Assembly: GCF_902779965.1 (NCBI RefSeq)
Contig: NZ_CACZDK010000004.1
Span: 186,001 to 250,000 of the forward strand
Direction: 5' to 3'
Source: Fibrobacter succinogenes
GTDB taxonomy: Bacteria > Fibrobacterota > Fibrobacteria > Fibrobacterales > Fibrobacteraceae
Length of the DNA stretch: 64,000 nucleotides
The notes under the pieces are model-generated. The model was not told the origin of the DNA, ran no database searches, and worked only from the letters and a program-made list of their open reading frames with translations. Within the stretch, counting starts at the first letter, position 1, and each line of letters begins with the position of its first letter. The translations under genes were made by a program, and so were the position numbers. Shown here piece after piece: positions 36,317 through 44,969 of this stretch.

Positions 36317-37870
36317 ATGAGTACAATACTACTATACGCAATGTTTGTCGTCTACGTTATCGCAGGCGTGGGACTGGTGATTTACGGGTTTAGCTGCTAC
36401 TACAGCATCTATCTGTTCCTCAAGAACAGCCGCAAGACGCGTCTTTCAGACCGCAAGGCCATCTTGAAGTATTACCGCGAACACTCCATGGCCGACCTGC
36501 CACAGGTTACGACACAACTCCCGGTTTTTAACGAAGCCAACTGCGTTGAACGACTCCTCGAAGCCGTCTGCGCCATTGACTACCCCAAAGACAAGCACGA
36601 AATCCAAGTCTTGGATGACTCCACGGACGAATGCTACGAAGTCACCAAGAAGAAAGTTGCTGAACTCGCGGCCCGTGGTTACGACATCAAGCTCATCCAC
36701 CGCACAAACCGCAAGGACTTCAAGGCAGGCGCCCTCAAGGAAGGCATGGCAGTTGCAAAGGGTGAATTCCTCGCCATCTTCGATGCCGACTTCGTTCCTG
36801 AAAAAGACTTCCTCCTGAAGACGGTTCCCTACCTCGTCATGGACAAGGAAATCGGTCTCGTCCAAGGACGCTGGGGCCACTTGAACCGCACCGAATCCGG
36901 TCTTACTCTCGCCCAGTCCATCGGTATTGACGGTCACTTTGTGATTGAACAGTCCGCACGTAGCTGGGGCAAGCTCTTTATGAACTTCAACGGTACCGCA
37001 GGCGTATGGCGTAAGGAAGCCATTTACGGCGGTGGCGGCTGGGAAGGCGATACGCTCACCGAAGACATGGACCTTTCTTACCGTTCTCAGCTCGCTGGTT
37101 GGAAGATGAAGTTCGTGTTCGACGTGATTGTTCCGGCTGAAATTCCGAACGACATTAACGCATTCAAGGCACAGCAGTTCCGCTGGGCAAAGGGCTCCAT
37201 TCAGACGGCCATCAAGATTTTGCCGAAGGTGCTCCGTTCCAAGGTTCCGTTCCGCGTAAAGTTGGCCGCCATCCTCCACACGACGCACTACTCGATCCAC
37301 CCCTGCATGTTGTTCACCGCCCTTTGCGCTTGGCCGCTGCTCGCCTTCTTTGAACCGGTCGGCCATCTCCCCACTTGGGCCTACACTGTCGGTTTCGCTT
37401 TCATCTTTGCAGCAGCTATCGCTCCTTCCGTTCTTTACTTTGTCGCCCAGCGTTGCTCCGGCTATACAGGTTGGAAGATCCGCTTGCTTTCGCTCCCCAT
37501 CTTGATGGCACTTGGCGTAGGCATTGCAGTCAGCAACTCCCGCGCTGTGTTCGCCGCTGTTCTTGGCACCAAGGGTAGCTTTGTCCGCACCCCGAAGAGC
37601 GGTGGCTCAAAGAAAAAGGCCAAGAGCCACTACGCACAGAAATTCCCGTGGATGGCGCTCCTTGAACTTATCGTTGGCATCTACTGCATTTTCGGTTTGC
37701 TCGAATACATCAACGCCAGCAAGTACATCATCGGACCGTTCCTTGCCCTTTATGCAATCGGCTTCCTCTCGGTGAGCGTGCTTAGCTTTATGCATTACAT
37801 CAGCAACATTTTCGAAGTTCGCAGAGCACTCAAGCGCTCCGAATGCGTCGAAGAACAAGCAACGAACTAG
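36317..37870 (+). CDS. GT2 processive glycosyltransferase, cellulose/mannan-synthase-like
   Basis: 517 aa. N-terminal membrane helix, a GT-A catalytic domain with LPVFNEANC, VLDDSTDE, DADFVPEKDF, TEDMDLSYR and the processive-enzyme motif QQFRWAKG, then three to four membrane helices and a basic segment (SGGSKKKAKSHY). It joins sugars from nucleotide sugars into a beta-linked polymer extruded across the membrane. Closest recalled type: CslA/CESA-like synthase; donor sugar uncertain. Single gene with a downstream terminator. Confidence 0.88.
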   Translation: MSTILLYAMFVVYVIAGVGLVIYGFSCYYSIYLFLKNSRKTRLSDRKAILKYYREHSMADLPQVTTQLPVFNEANCVERLLEAVCAIDYPKDKHEIQVLDDSTDECYEVTKKKVAELAARGYDIKLIHRTNRKDFKAGALKEGMAVAKGEFLAIFDADFVPEKDFLLKTVPYLVMDKEIGLVQGRWGHLNRTESGLTLAQSIGIDGHFVIEQSARSWGKLFMNFNGTAGVWRKEAIYGGGGWEGDTLTEDMDLSYRSQLAGWKMKFVFDVIVPAEIPNDINAFKAQQFRWAKGSIQTAIKILPKVLRSKVPFRVKLAAILHTTHYSIHPCMLFTALCAWPLLAFFEPVGHLPTWAYTVGFAFIFAAAIAPSVLYFVAQRCSGYTGWKIRLLSLPILMALGVGIAVSNSRAVFAAVLGTKGSFVRTPKSGGSKKKAKSHYAQKFPWMALLELIVGIYCIFGLLEYINASKYIIGPFLALYAIGFLSVSVLSFMHYISNIFEVRRALKRSECVEEQATN

Positions 37871-37942
37871 ACTATAGTTTACTACAACATGCGACGAGAA
37901 GCCGCAGATTGTAAGACTAGAAGCTAAAGCAATTCAAGAGGT

Positions 37943-37967
37943 CCCGCAAAAAGCGGGACTTTTTTGT
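37943..37967 (+). terminator. intrinsic terminator after the GT2 gene
   Basis: GTCCCGC/GCGGGAC stem, A-rich loop of five, followed by six T. Confidence 0.85.
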
Positions 37968-38052
37968 TGGTTGAGAAAGCCGCGGACGCAAGGCTAGATG
38001 TCGCGCCAATCGCCGTCATGCCGAGTTCGAAGAACAAGGCATCCAGTTATTT

Positions 38053-38379
38053 CTAGAAACGCGTGAGAATATCATCGCGGGATGCGCGGGAATTGCGAAG
38101 CGTTTGAAAGTTGCGAAATTCTTGATATGATCGAGATTCGCGCGAGGCTGTATCGCATGGCGGGAGGCCGCGAACAAAGCGGGTGCGGCAGCGCAAGTCA
38201 TCAATGCACTCAGTTGCAAAACGAACGTAGTTGTCCAAAGCAACTGCCGTTCCGTGATGAAACATTGAATAGACGTTCAACGAGACGGTCGTAAGGATTA
38301 CGGCAACAGTCATAGCAACAAGCATTTCCAAGAGCGTAAAGCCTTTTCGAAATTTTTTAATTGACAGAAATATCTTCAT
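38053..38379 (-). CDS. type IV pilin-like pseudopilin (108 aa)
   Basis: Has the prepilin motif KGFTLLEMLVAM: cleavage after Gly, Glu at +5, followed by a hydrophobic helix. The rest (CRTRFVRGLPPC onward) is short, Arg/Ser-rich and unlike a folded pilin head, so the C-terminus may be truncated or repeat-invaded. Last gene of the secretin operon, 22 bases after the preceding pseudopilin. GGAGG lies 14 bases before the ATG. Confidence 0.7.
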   Translation of the reverse strand: MKIFLSIKKFRKGFTLLEMLVAMTVAVILTTVSLNVYSMFHHGTAVALDNYVRFATECIDDLRCRTRFVRGLPPCDTASRESRSYQEFRNFQTLRNSRASRDDILTRF

Positions 38380-38401
38380 CGCAAATAAGAATTCCTCCAG
38401 C

Positions 38402-38758
38402 TCACCGGCACCGCACCAAACGTTTGAGTGAAAAGCCATCGCACACCACAACCGCCCATGCTAAATGCGGGCTGCCAGGAACCCGCTTTAAGCGAACCGA
38501 AACCACCGGCAATTTTGGGGAATGCGAAACATTTAGCGAGAGTGCACCGATTAGAGAATCCATGCAGTTGGGACGTTCCGCAATCAGCGATTCCATAGTT
38601 AAAAGCGCCTTTTCGAACCGTTCCAAACGCATCCGCTCGTCAGCCACTTCGCGATTGAAAAAATTCCAAGCGCCAAGAAGCGCTGTCGTTCCGATAAAGA
38701 AAACGGCTAACGCCACACAAACTTCGGGCAAAGTAAAGCCATGACGAGTTTGCATCAT
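38402..38758 (-). CDS. GspI-type pseudopilin (118 aa)
   Basis: Start ATG at 38758, just after CGGAGG. Prepilin motif HGFTLPEVCVAL with cleavage after Gly and Glu at +5, hydrophobic helix (ALAVFFIGTTALL), then a small globular part. Typical minor pseudopilin. Its start overlaps the stop of the PilX-like gene, so the genes are coupled. Confidence 0.75.
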   Translation of the reverse strand: MMQTRHGFTLPEVCVALAVFFIGTTALLGAWNFFNREVADERMRLERFEKALLTMESLIAERPNCMDSLIGALSLNVSHSPKLPVVSVRLKRVPGSPHLAWAVVVCDGFSLKRLVRCR

Positions 38759-39795
38759 AAGCGCCTCCGTGCAAACACAACAGGCCGAGATTCCATGCAA
38801 AACGGCAACAAAGCTTTTGCCGAATCAAGAAGCACCGCAGATGAATCTCGGTCCACAACGCCAGACGGCGCAAGCGCAGCACCTTCAAACACTGATTTTT
38901 CAAGCAACGCCAAACGATTTCCGCGATACCCCACAGCTAAAGCGACACTAGGGAACTTCATTTTCGCATGATCCGAAATTTCCACGTTCTGTTTCGACAA
39001 AAGAAGTCCCACAAGCGAGACATCGCCCGAAACTCTCACGCCAGCAAGTCCGAAGATTTCAACGAAATCAGCACTCACCAATCCTTGCAGCAGCACATTT
39101 CCCGTTGCATAAATTCGAAGCGTATCAAAGTGAACATTCCCGTGTATTTTAACATCGCCCTCGACATTAGCCATAAACGAACGCACAGAAACACGGTCTC
39201 CATTTTTTCCAAAGGCGCCCGCACCACCAAGATCTAGCGTCAAATCGCCAGCACTCACATTCATTGCCACCGAAGAACCGCGCCCCATCAAAGTTGAATC
39301 GAGCTTAAAAAATCGGCGATTTCCCGAAAGCAACTTGAGACCTTCCGATTGCAAAATGCGCTCTTTCAAATTTTGCTCCAACGTGATTGCACAACGCGCC
39401 CATTCCGACGTAGAATAACGCCCGAATTCATTGCCTAAAAGAAATTGGAATTTTTGCACACCTCCATCAAATTGCCGCACACACTCCCTATTCGTTAGCA
39501 CACTTGTCCGCCACTCCGTCCATGGTCCAAGCACGCGAGATTCAATCGTCGGAAGTTCCGCAAAATAGCCATCCGGGAAGCCATCCAGCTTCGCAATCAC
39601 CGCCGATTCCGCCAAATACATCTCTTGCGTTTCGTTTGCAACAAGCGCAACCGTCCGGCGTAGCGGTCCCGGCAAGCGGAGCATCGCCGTCACTAAAATC
39701 GAAAGCACAAGCAACACACCAAGTACAAGCGGTAAAGCGTTACCGCGCGCTAATCGCCGAGACAATTGATGAGACATTTGGCAATTCAATCTCAT
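38755..39795 (-). CDS. PilX/GspK-like membrane-anchored protein of the secretin operon (346 aa)
   Basis: ATG at 39795 follows AAGGAGGT by five bases. Short basic N-terminus with one helix (LPLVLGVLLVLSILVTAM), then a 300-residue extracytoplasmic part; the region about 195-280 (GDVKIHGNVHFDTLRIYATGN) has repeating short beta strands like a beta-solenoid. Position in the operon fits a PilX- or GspK-like minor pilin-associated protein, though no clear prepilin site is seen. Confidence 0.65.
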   Translation of the reverse strand: MRLNCQMSHQLSRRLARGNALPLVLGVLLVLSILVTAMLRLPGPLRRTVALVANETQEMYLAESAVIAKLDGFPDGYFAELPTIESRVLGPWTEWRTSVLTNRECVRQFDGGVQKFQFLLGNEFGRYSTSEWARCAITLEQNLKERILQSEGLKLLSGNRRFFKLDSTLMGRGSSVAMNVSAGDLTLDLGGAGAFGKNGDRVSVRSFMANVEGDVKIHGNVHFDTLRIYATGNVLLQGLVSADFVEIFGLAGVRVSGDVSLVGLLLSKQNVEISDHAKMKFPSVALAVGYRGNRLALLEKSVFEGAALAPSGVVDRDSSAVLLDSAKALLPFCMESRPVVFARRRL

Positions 39796-41050
39796 AACGC
39801 ACCTCCTTACGCCCACAACGCAGTACAATTTCATTTCGACCAATTTCCTTCACGCAGTATTTCAAAAGCGAATCTCCGACAGAAAGCGTTTTCGTTTCGC
39901 CCGCAGCCGTTTTCATAAGCGCCACACGCCCACCGACAATTCCAAGCAACTTGAAATCCAACGAGTCACAAGCACGGCGCAATCTTCGCTGGTTTCCAAA
40001 AGTTTCATCATGCATAAAGCCCTCCCGTCCATGAGTCCATTTTGCAGGGAGCAAATCGCGATGGCCCTCTGCCCACGCCAACTTTTCTAAATCACGCTCC
40101 GCAGGCAACGACAATTCAACAGGCGCCACATCTTTTACAGGAACCACATCACCACACCATTCCCGCACGTTTCTCATTACCCAAGAATCATCCGAGAAAA
40201 ACGCAAACGACACCCCCAAAGTCAACAGCATCAAAGCGCACATTGTCCACCTTCTTTTTTCACAAGGCTTCATCGATTCCGATTCATCTAAATCAAGGTC
40301 GCGCCAAAACGAATCTTTCGCTGCAATCTGGAACAAAATTTCCATATCAGGAACATTATCGCCACAGACAAAAACTTCGCCGAACGCCCCAGCACTAGCA
40401 AACAATTCATCCGCCTTCAAGAACTCTTTAAACCGCCGCACTCGTTCCGCAATTCGTTCGTCAAAACAATCGCCATACCCAAATTCTTCGGACCAATGGC
40501 ATAAACGGCCATTCATAAAAACAAGGATATACAAGACATTTTTCCAAAGCGCAATGAGCATTAAATTTCCATCGTTTGCGACATTTTCCTCTACACAAAT
40601 TTCAGCAACCGAACATTCCGCAACACCCTCATTCACTTTATCTTTTAAACCACATTCCGCAACATCGCCCACAAAAATAGCGTTCAGAGGCTCGCCTCTA
40701 AGCAATTTATCGGCAACGGCAAAAAGCGCAATCTGTCGAGGCAAGCAACGGTCAAACTTTTTACGATAACACACAAGCGGTTCATTCGCAATCGACACAA
40801 GATAACGATGTTTGCGGCCATCGGATGCATTAAAAGAAACAAGCGGCCAAAAGAATACTCGGTTCACGCGCACGCCCGTATCAAGAGTCTCACGAGATTC
40901 ATCTTCGCGCACTCCGAACAAATCTCCGAAATCTTCATCGAATCGCTTTCGCAATTCCGTTCCCGTGAGAGTACCATCAAACGATGTTGTCACCTCCCAC
41001 GTCATCATCCGCGCCGCGACAGGCGCGACACACCTCGTCCACCCCATCAT
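39740..41050 (-). CDS. GspL/PilM-like protein with one span and a GspC/PilP-like C-terminal part (436 aa)
   Basis: N-terminal ~265 residues look cytoplasmic (possible PilM/GspL-type fold), one membrane helix follows (MCALMLLTLGVSFAFF), and the periplasmic end carries FKLLGIVGGRVALMK and LSVGDSLL, resembling the GspC/PilP HR domain that contacts the secretin. That would combine two inner-membrane parts in one chain. Start overlaps the secretin stop by 4 bases (ATGA), and its end overlaps the next gene by 56 bases. Confidence 0.6.
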   Translation of the reverse strand: MMGWTRCVAPVAARMMTWEVTTSFDGTLTGTELRKRFDEDFGDLFGVREDESRETLDTGVRVNRVFFWPLVSFNASDGRKHRYLVSIANEPLVCYRKKFDRCLPRQIALFAVADKLLRGEPLNAIFVGDVAECGLKDKVNEGVAECSVAEICVEENVANDGNLMLIALWKNVLYILVFMNGRLCHWSEEFGYGDCFDERIAERVRRFKEFLKADELFASAGAFGEVFVCGDNVPDMEILFQIAAKDSFWRDLDLDESESMKPCEKRRWTMCALMLLTLGVSFAFFSDDSWVMRNVREWCGDVVPVKDVAPVELSLPAERDLEKLAWAEGHRDLLPAKWTHGREGFMHDETFGNQRRLRRACDSLDFKLLGIVGGRVALMKTAAGETKTLSVGDSLLKYCVKEIGRNEIVLRCGRKEVRYEIELPNVSSIVSAISAR

Positions 41051-42882
41051 TCCGTTTTCTCCACACTTGGCGTGATGAATATGGCAAGTTCGCTTTCGTC
41101 CTCTTCTTCGGACGTGTAACTGAACAGATGCCCGAGCACAGGGATACTCCCCAAGAACGGCACCGCCTGCCTCACTTCCGTTTTACTTTTGCGAATAAGA
41201 CCGCCCAAGCAAAGTGTCTCGCCATCGCGCAGCACAACTGTCGTCTTCATGTTGCGCGAGCTGATATCACGCGGGCCATCGCCGCTGCTCCTGCCCGCCG
41301 TCTTGATTTCAGGCGCCACAGAAAGCGTAATCAATCCATCTTGCGTCATCGTAGGCGTAAGCTCTAGCGAAATGCCATCGTTAAAAGAGCGGTAATCTGT
41401 AATCGGGTAACCATCTGCAGAAACTTGACTCACAAGGTAATAGACCGTATTCGTCACGTTCAGTTCCGCCTTGTTGCCGTTCAGCGTTGTGATGCGCGGG
41501 CGCGCCAAAACTTTCGCTTCATTATTTTCTTCCATCGACGAAAGTTCCAGTTCGAATCGATCCGGCAAAATTCCAATTTTGCCGAACGCGCCCGACTTCG
41601 AAATGTCCTTGCCTAAAAAGTCAAAGAACCCGCGCACTTGTATTTCGCGCTCCCCCACATTCCGCGCAGCACCGCTCCGCACGCCAATTGCAAAGCCGCG
41701 CCCCTTACGAAATTCCACAATCACACACGCAAGCATCACCTGCATTTGCGGCACATCAATCATCTTCAAAAAATCTTCCGTCCGTTCAATCGCACGTAAC
41801 GACCCGCCCAGCACAAGCGCATTCTGCTCCCGATATTCCGAAACATTGATACTAGTCCCCTTCATAAATTTTGTAAGTTGCGCCATCGCTTTTTCCGGCG
41901 ACACATGTTTTAACGGATAAACGCGCATATCGGCAAGCGCCTTTGCAGCCCCCTCTTCCGAAACCAGAAGCGACGTTGAATCCAAACGGAATGTAAACGC
42001 ACTCCCGCGAAAAAGCGATGTCAAAAGTTCCGGCAGCGAAACATCCCTAAACGACATTTGCACGGTCTCGTTCAAATCGCCATACACAGCAAAATTGAGT
42101 CCGGCCTCATCGGCAATAGCCTTGAGCGCAACCTTCAGCGGAATCGATTGCAAATCCACCGAATAAAAGTTCCCCGCTCGTTCCACCAAAATTTCAGAAC
42201 CATCGCGCACCCCACCCGGCGCATTTTCAAAGCCACCACCCGTCGCAGCATTTTTCAAAAAATTCTCGGCCCCAGAACCATTCCGCGACGCGCCCGACTT
42301 TTTCCGTAAAACCCGCAAGCACCCTCGATCGCCGCGCACCTTGTACCCATTTGATTCCATCAACGCCTGGAACGCCATTTCCGGCGCCATCTTCGCTAGA
42401 TTTCCCGAAACAACTCCATCCACATCGTAATCCGCCAACACGTTCACACCCGTATTCAAGCCAAATTCTCGTACAAACTCACGCACATTCATGTTCTTGA
42501 CATCAACCACCACGCCGGAATCCGTAAGCGCAATCGTCCCGCCCGGCACTCGCGCCCGCCGAATATGGTAAACACGCCCCACTTGCACCACATGGAGCCC
42601 ATTCGCTGCACACAACGCCGTAAGCCCTTCAAAAAGGCTCACCCCCTCCAGATGAAACGTCACGCGAACATCGCCCGCATCATCCGTCAAAATCGACGTG
42701 CCATAAGCAAGCGAAAGCGTTCGCGCCACATCAGCCAAAGGAACATCGGCAAAATCGAGACTCACCGAGCCCGGCGAATCCAGCGAACGAACACGTTCCG
42801 AACGCAGCATCGTCGGTGAAACCGCCAGCGCCTCAACGGCAAAAAACAATGTAAGGAAAATTCCCAGAATCCTCAGAAGCAT
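41047..42882 (-). CDS. secretin (GspD/PilQ family)
   Basis: 611 aa. Signal peptide; STN/N0-type and N1-type repeats (about 40-340, e.g. VSLDFADVPLADVARTLSLA and KNMNVREFVREFG); secretin core (about 430-605) with VLARPRITTLNG, ELTPTM, VVLRDGETLCLGGLI and VPFLGSIPVLGHLF. Secretins form the outer-membrane channel of type II secretion or type IV pili. Here it heads a five-gene operon with pseudopilins but no ATPase, prepilin peptidase or platform protein, which must be elsewhere. Confidence 0.9.
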   Translation of the reverse strand: MLLRILGIFLTLFFAVEALAVSPTMLRSERVRSLDSPGSVSLDFADVPLADVARTLSLAYGTSILTDDAGDVRVTFHLEGVSLFEGLTALCAANGLHVVQVGRVYHIRRARVPGGTIALTDSGVVVDVKNMNVREFVREFGLNTGVNVLADYDVDGVVSGNLAKMAPEMAFQALMESNGYKVRGDRGCLRVLRKKSGASRNGSGAENFLKNAATGGGFENAPGGVRDGSEILVERAGNFYSVDLQSIPLKVALKAIADEAGLNFAVYGDLNETVQMSFRDVSLPELLTSLFRGSAFTFRLDSTSLLVSEEGAAKALADMRVYPLKHVSPEKAMAQLTKFMKGTSINVSEYREQNALVLGGSLRAIERTEDFLKMIDVPQMQVMLACVIVEFRKGRGFAIGVRSGAARNVGEREIQVRGFFDFLGKDISKSGAFGKIGILPDRFELELSSMEENNEAKVLARPRITTLNGNKAELNVTNTVYYLVSQVSADGYPITDYRSFNDGISLELTPTMTQDGLITLSVAPEIKTAGRSSGDGPRDISSRNMKTTVVLRDGETLCLGGLIRKSKTEVRQAVPFLGSIPVLGHLFSYTSEEEDESELAIFITPSVEKTE

Positions 42883-43379
42883 ACGCTTCTCCTAAAATGC
42901 GCATGCCCGCGTTTCACCAGCCTGTGAATAATTGCGGCCCCTGCCCGGGATAAAATTAAAGGATTAAAGGAACGATATAATCAACAGTGATTTAAAGATA
43001 TAAAAATTTATGGCAAAGGAGTAGATAGTAATTAGTAGACAGTAGACAGTGGATTGCAATTAGTAGGCTATGATTAGTGGTTAGTAAATAGTAGGAAGTA
43101 GACCGTGGTTAAGAAGTGTCATCCTGAGCGAAGTCGAAGGATCTAGTGAAAATTAGGCAACAGATGATGGATTAGTTGGCTAAAAAAAATCGGAACTTTG
43201 CTCCCCAGTGAGGCAAATCACCTCGTTTTTTCATCAGTTTTCAAGACTCTATTTTGGTTTTTCAAAATAAAATTTGCGTTTTTCAAGCAAATTCGCCACC
43301 TTTAAAAATTTTGGCATGGTTATTGCTCTCATTAGGGCAAAGGAATGAAAAAACAACTTTAATTAAGGAAGGATTAATC
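42883..43379. other. 497-bp intergenic repeat region
   Basis: No gene. About 43020-43115 is a mix of heptamers (AGTAGACAGTAGACAGTGG, AGTGGTTAGTAAATAG); 43121-43151 is a REP-like core (TCATCCTGAGCGAAGTCGAA); the last 170 bases are AT-rich and should contain the promoters of the plus-strand gene at 43380 and, in part, the secretin operon. Confidence 0.7.
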
Positions 43380-44369
43380 ATGAAATCAAAATTCATTGCT
43401 ATTCTCACACTTTCGACGCTCGCCTTTTTCGCAACGGCGTCTGCAAGGAACAATTTCTCTGACATGAAGCGTGTCAAAGCCGAAATCTCCTCTGAAATTT
43501 CGACTGAAGTCATCGACAAGAGCGATTTCGAAAAATTGCGTGACGAAAGCAAGGAAGCTCGCAAGGAACTTTTGGACAAAATCAAGCTCGACAAGGACGA
43601 TATTGCCATAAAGCCGCCAAAGCCGGAAATCGAACCGCCGACTCCGAAGACGGAAGAGGAACTCCAGGCTGAACGCGAAGCTCATGAAGCAGAAATTGCA
43701 GCAAGACACGCAGAACATGAAGCCAAGAAAGCCGAAGAAGAAGCAAAGCGTGCTGAACGTGAAGAAGCCATGAAGGCTGAACACGAAGCCCGCAAGGCCG
43801 AGATGGAAGCCAAGAGAGCTGAAGAAGAAGCAAAGCGTGCTGAACGTGAAGAAGCCATGAAGGCTGAACGCGAAGCCCGCAAGGCTGAGATGGAAGCCAA
43901 GAGAGCTGAAATGGAAGCTCAGCGTGCCGAACGTGAAGAAGCTCTGAAGGCCGAACGCGAAGCCCACAAGGCAGAAATGGAAGCCAAGAGAGCTGAAATG
44001 GAAGCTCAGCGTGCCGAACGTGAAGAAGCTCTGAAGGCCGAACGCGAAGCCCGCAAGGCTGAGATGGAAGCCAAGAGAGCTGAAATGGAAGCTCAGCGCG
44101 CAGAACGTGAAGAAGCTCTGAAGGCCGAACGCGAAGCACAGCGCGCAGAACGTGAAGAAGCATTGAAGGCTGAACGCGAAGCTCGCAAGGCAGAAATGGA
44201 AGCTAAGAGAGCTGAAATGGAAGCTCAGCGCGCAGAACGTGAAGAAGCCATGAAGGCGGAACGCGAAGCTCGCAAGGCCGAAATGGAAGCCAAAAAAGCC
44301 GAACTCGAAGCACAGAAAGCTGAAAAAGAATCTGCAAAAGAAGAAAAGACCGTTGCAAAAGCTGAATAA
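43380..44369 (+). CDS. secreted highly charged Ala/Glu/Lys/Arg helical repeat protein (329 aa)
   Basis: Ribosome site AAGGAAGGA. Signal peptide (TLSTLAFFATASA), a short segment with FEKLRDESKEARKELLDKIK, a Pro-rich stretch, then ~230 residues of near-perfect 29-residue repeats (e.g. KAEREARKAEMEAKRAEMEA). Alternating acid and base at i/i+4 makes either a long coiled coil or a stable single alpha-helix spanning tens of nanometres. Exported, so a periplasmic or surface spacer or ruler. No known domain. A shorter paralogue-like gene follows 77 bases downstream. Confidence 0.85.
   Translation: MKSKFIAILTLSTLAFFATASARNNFSDMKRVKAEISSEISTEVIDKSDFEKLRDESKEARKELLDKIKLDKDDIAIKPPKPEIEPPTPKTEEELQAEREAHEAEIAARHAEHEAKKAEEEAKRAEREEAMKAEHEARKAEMEAKRAEEEAKRAEREEAMKAEREARKAEMEAKRAEMEAQRAEREEALKAEREAHKAEMEAKRAEMEAQRAEREEALKAEREARKAEMEAKRAEMEAQRAEREEALKAEREAQRAEREEALKAEREARKAEMEAKRAEMEAQRAEREEAMKAEREARKAEMEAKKAELEAQKAEKESAKEEKTVAKAE
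43740..44310 (+). repeat. 87-bp tandem repeats in the helical protein gene
   Basis: 29-codon (87-bp) units with high identity at the DNA level, plus a shorter unit of 15 codons (about 44116-44160). Phase and unit length preserve the reading frame. Confidence 0.85.
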
Positions 44370-44391
44370 GAATCGTTAATTTCGATCAAAG

Positions 44392-44420
44392 GGCGACGGG
44401 GAAATTCCGTCGCCTATCTT
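44392..44420 (+). terminator. intrinsic terminator between the two helical-protein genes
   Basis: GGCGACGG/CCGTCGCC stem, seven-base loop, followed by TATCTTTT. Lies between 44369 and 44447; partial readthrough would express the second gene. Confidence 0.75.
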
Positions 44421-44446
44421 TTCCGAGTCTTTTCAAGGTTAACGCT

Positions 44447-44887
44447 ATGAAAAATACAAGTAAAATCATCGCATTTTTGACCGGCTCGGCATTCGTGACG
44501 GTTCCGCTCGCGCAGCCGGAATCCGATATCGCGACACCTGTAGAAAAGACAGAAATTACACAAAGCGCCCCCGACCTTGGGCAAAAACAAAAAGAAGATT
44601 GGCAACGTTTACGCGAAGAACGCAAGCAAGCCAGGCAGCAAATTTTATCGGACATCAAGGCAAATGCCAAAGAAGTCAAGGGCGTTCAAGAAGAATTTTT
44701 CCAGCAAAAAGCAAAGAACAACGAAAACTGGAATAGCCCTCAAAACCGAGACAACCTGATTAACAAAGAGAAAGGCCCTCGCGAAAAAGGCCCCCTAGAA
44801 CAGGAAAAACTCAGGCCCGAAAATTCGCCATTTGACGTTCCCCGCCCAGGTGAACACGGTCCCCTCCCCAAAGGCCCAAAGATATAG
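44447..44887 (+). CDS. secreted protein related to the helical repeat protein (146 aa)
   Basis: Signal peptide (IIAFLTGSAFVTVPLAQ). Central WQRLREERKQARQQILSDIK aligns with the FEKLRDESKEARKELLDKIK segment of the upstream gene, so the two are probably paralogues, this one lacking the long repeat. The Pro/Gly-rich tail (RPGEHGPLPKGPK) is likely disordered. AAGG ribosome site. Function unknown. Confidence 0.75.
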   Translation: MKNTSKIIAFLTGSAFVTVPLAQPESDIATPVEKTEITQSAPDLGQKQKEDWQRLREERKQARQQILSDIKANAKEVKGVQEEFFQQKAKNNENWNSPQNRDNLINKEKGPREKGPLEQEKLRPENSPFDVPRPGEHGPLPKGPKI

Positions 44888-44903
44888 CTACTCCAACCTC
44901 AAC

Positions 44904-44948
44904 AAAAAAAAATCCATTGAGCGTCTCACTCGTCCAATGGATTTTTTT
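44904..44948. terminator. bidirectional terminator
   Basis: AAATCCATTG/CAATGGATTT stem flanked by A and T runs between convergent genes ending at 44887 and 44970. Confidence 0.85.
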
Positions 44949-44969
44949 CAGCATCGTTTTTCAGTTTTG

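Noticed and set aside
38016-38243. Alternative frame at the end of the last pseudopilin gene
   Set aside because: Considered as a frameshifted pilin tail, but it also lacks pilin features; kept only as a note on the odd C-terminus.
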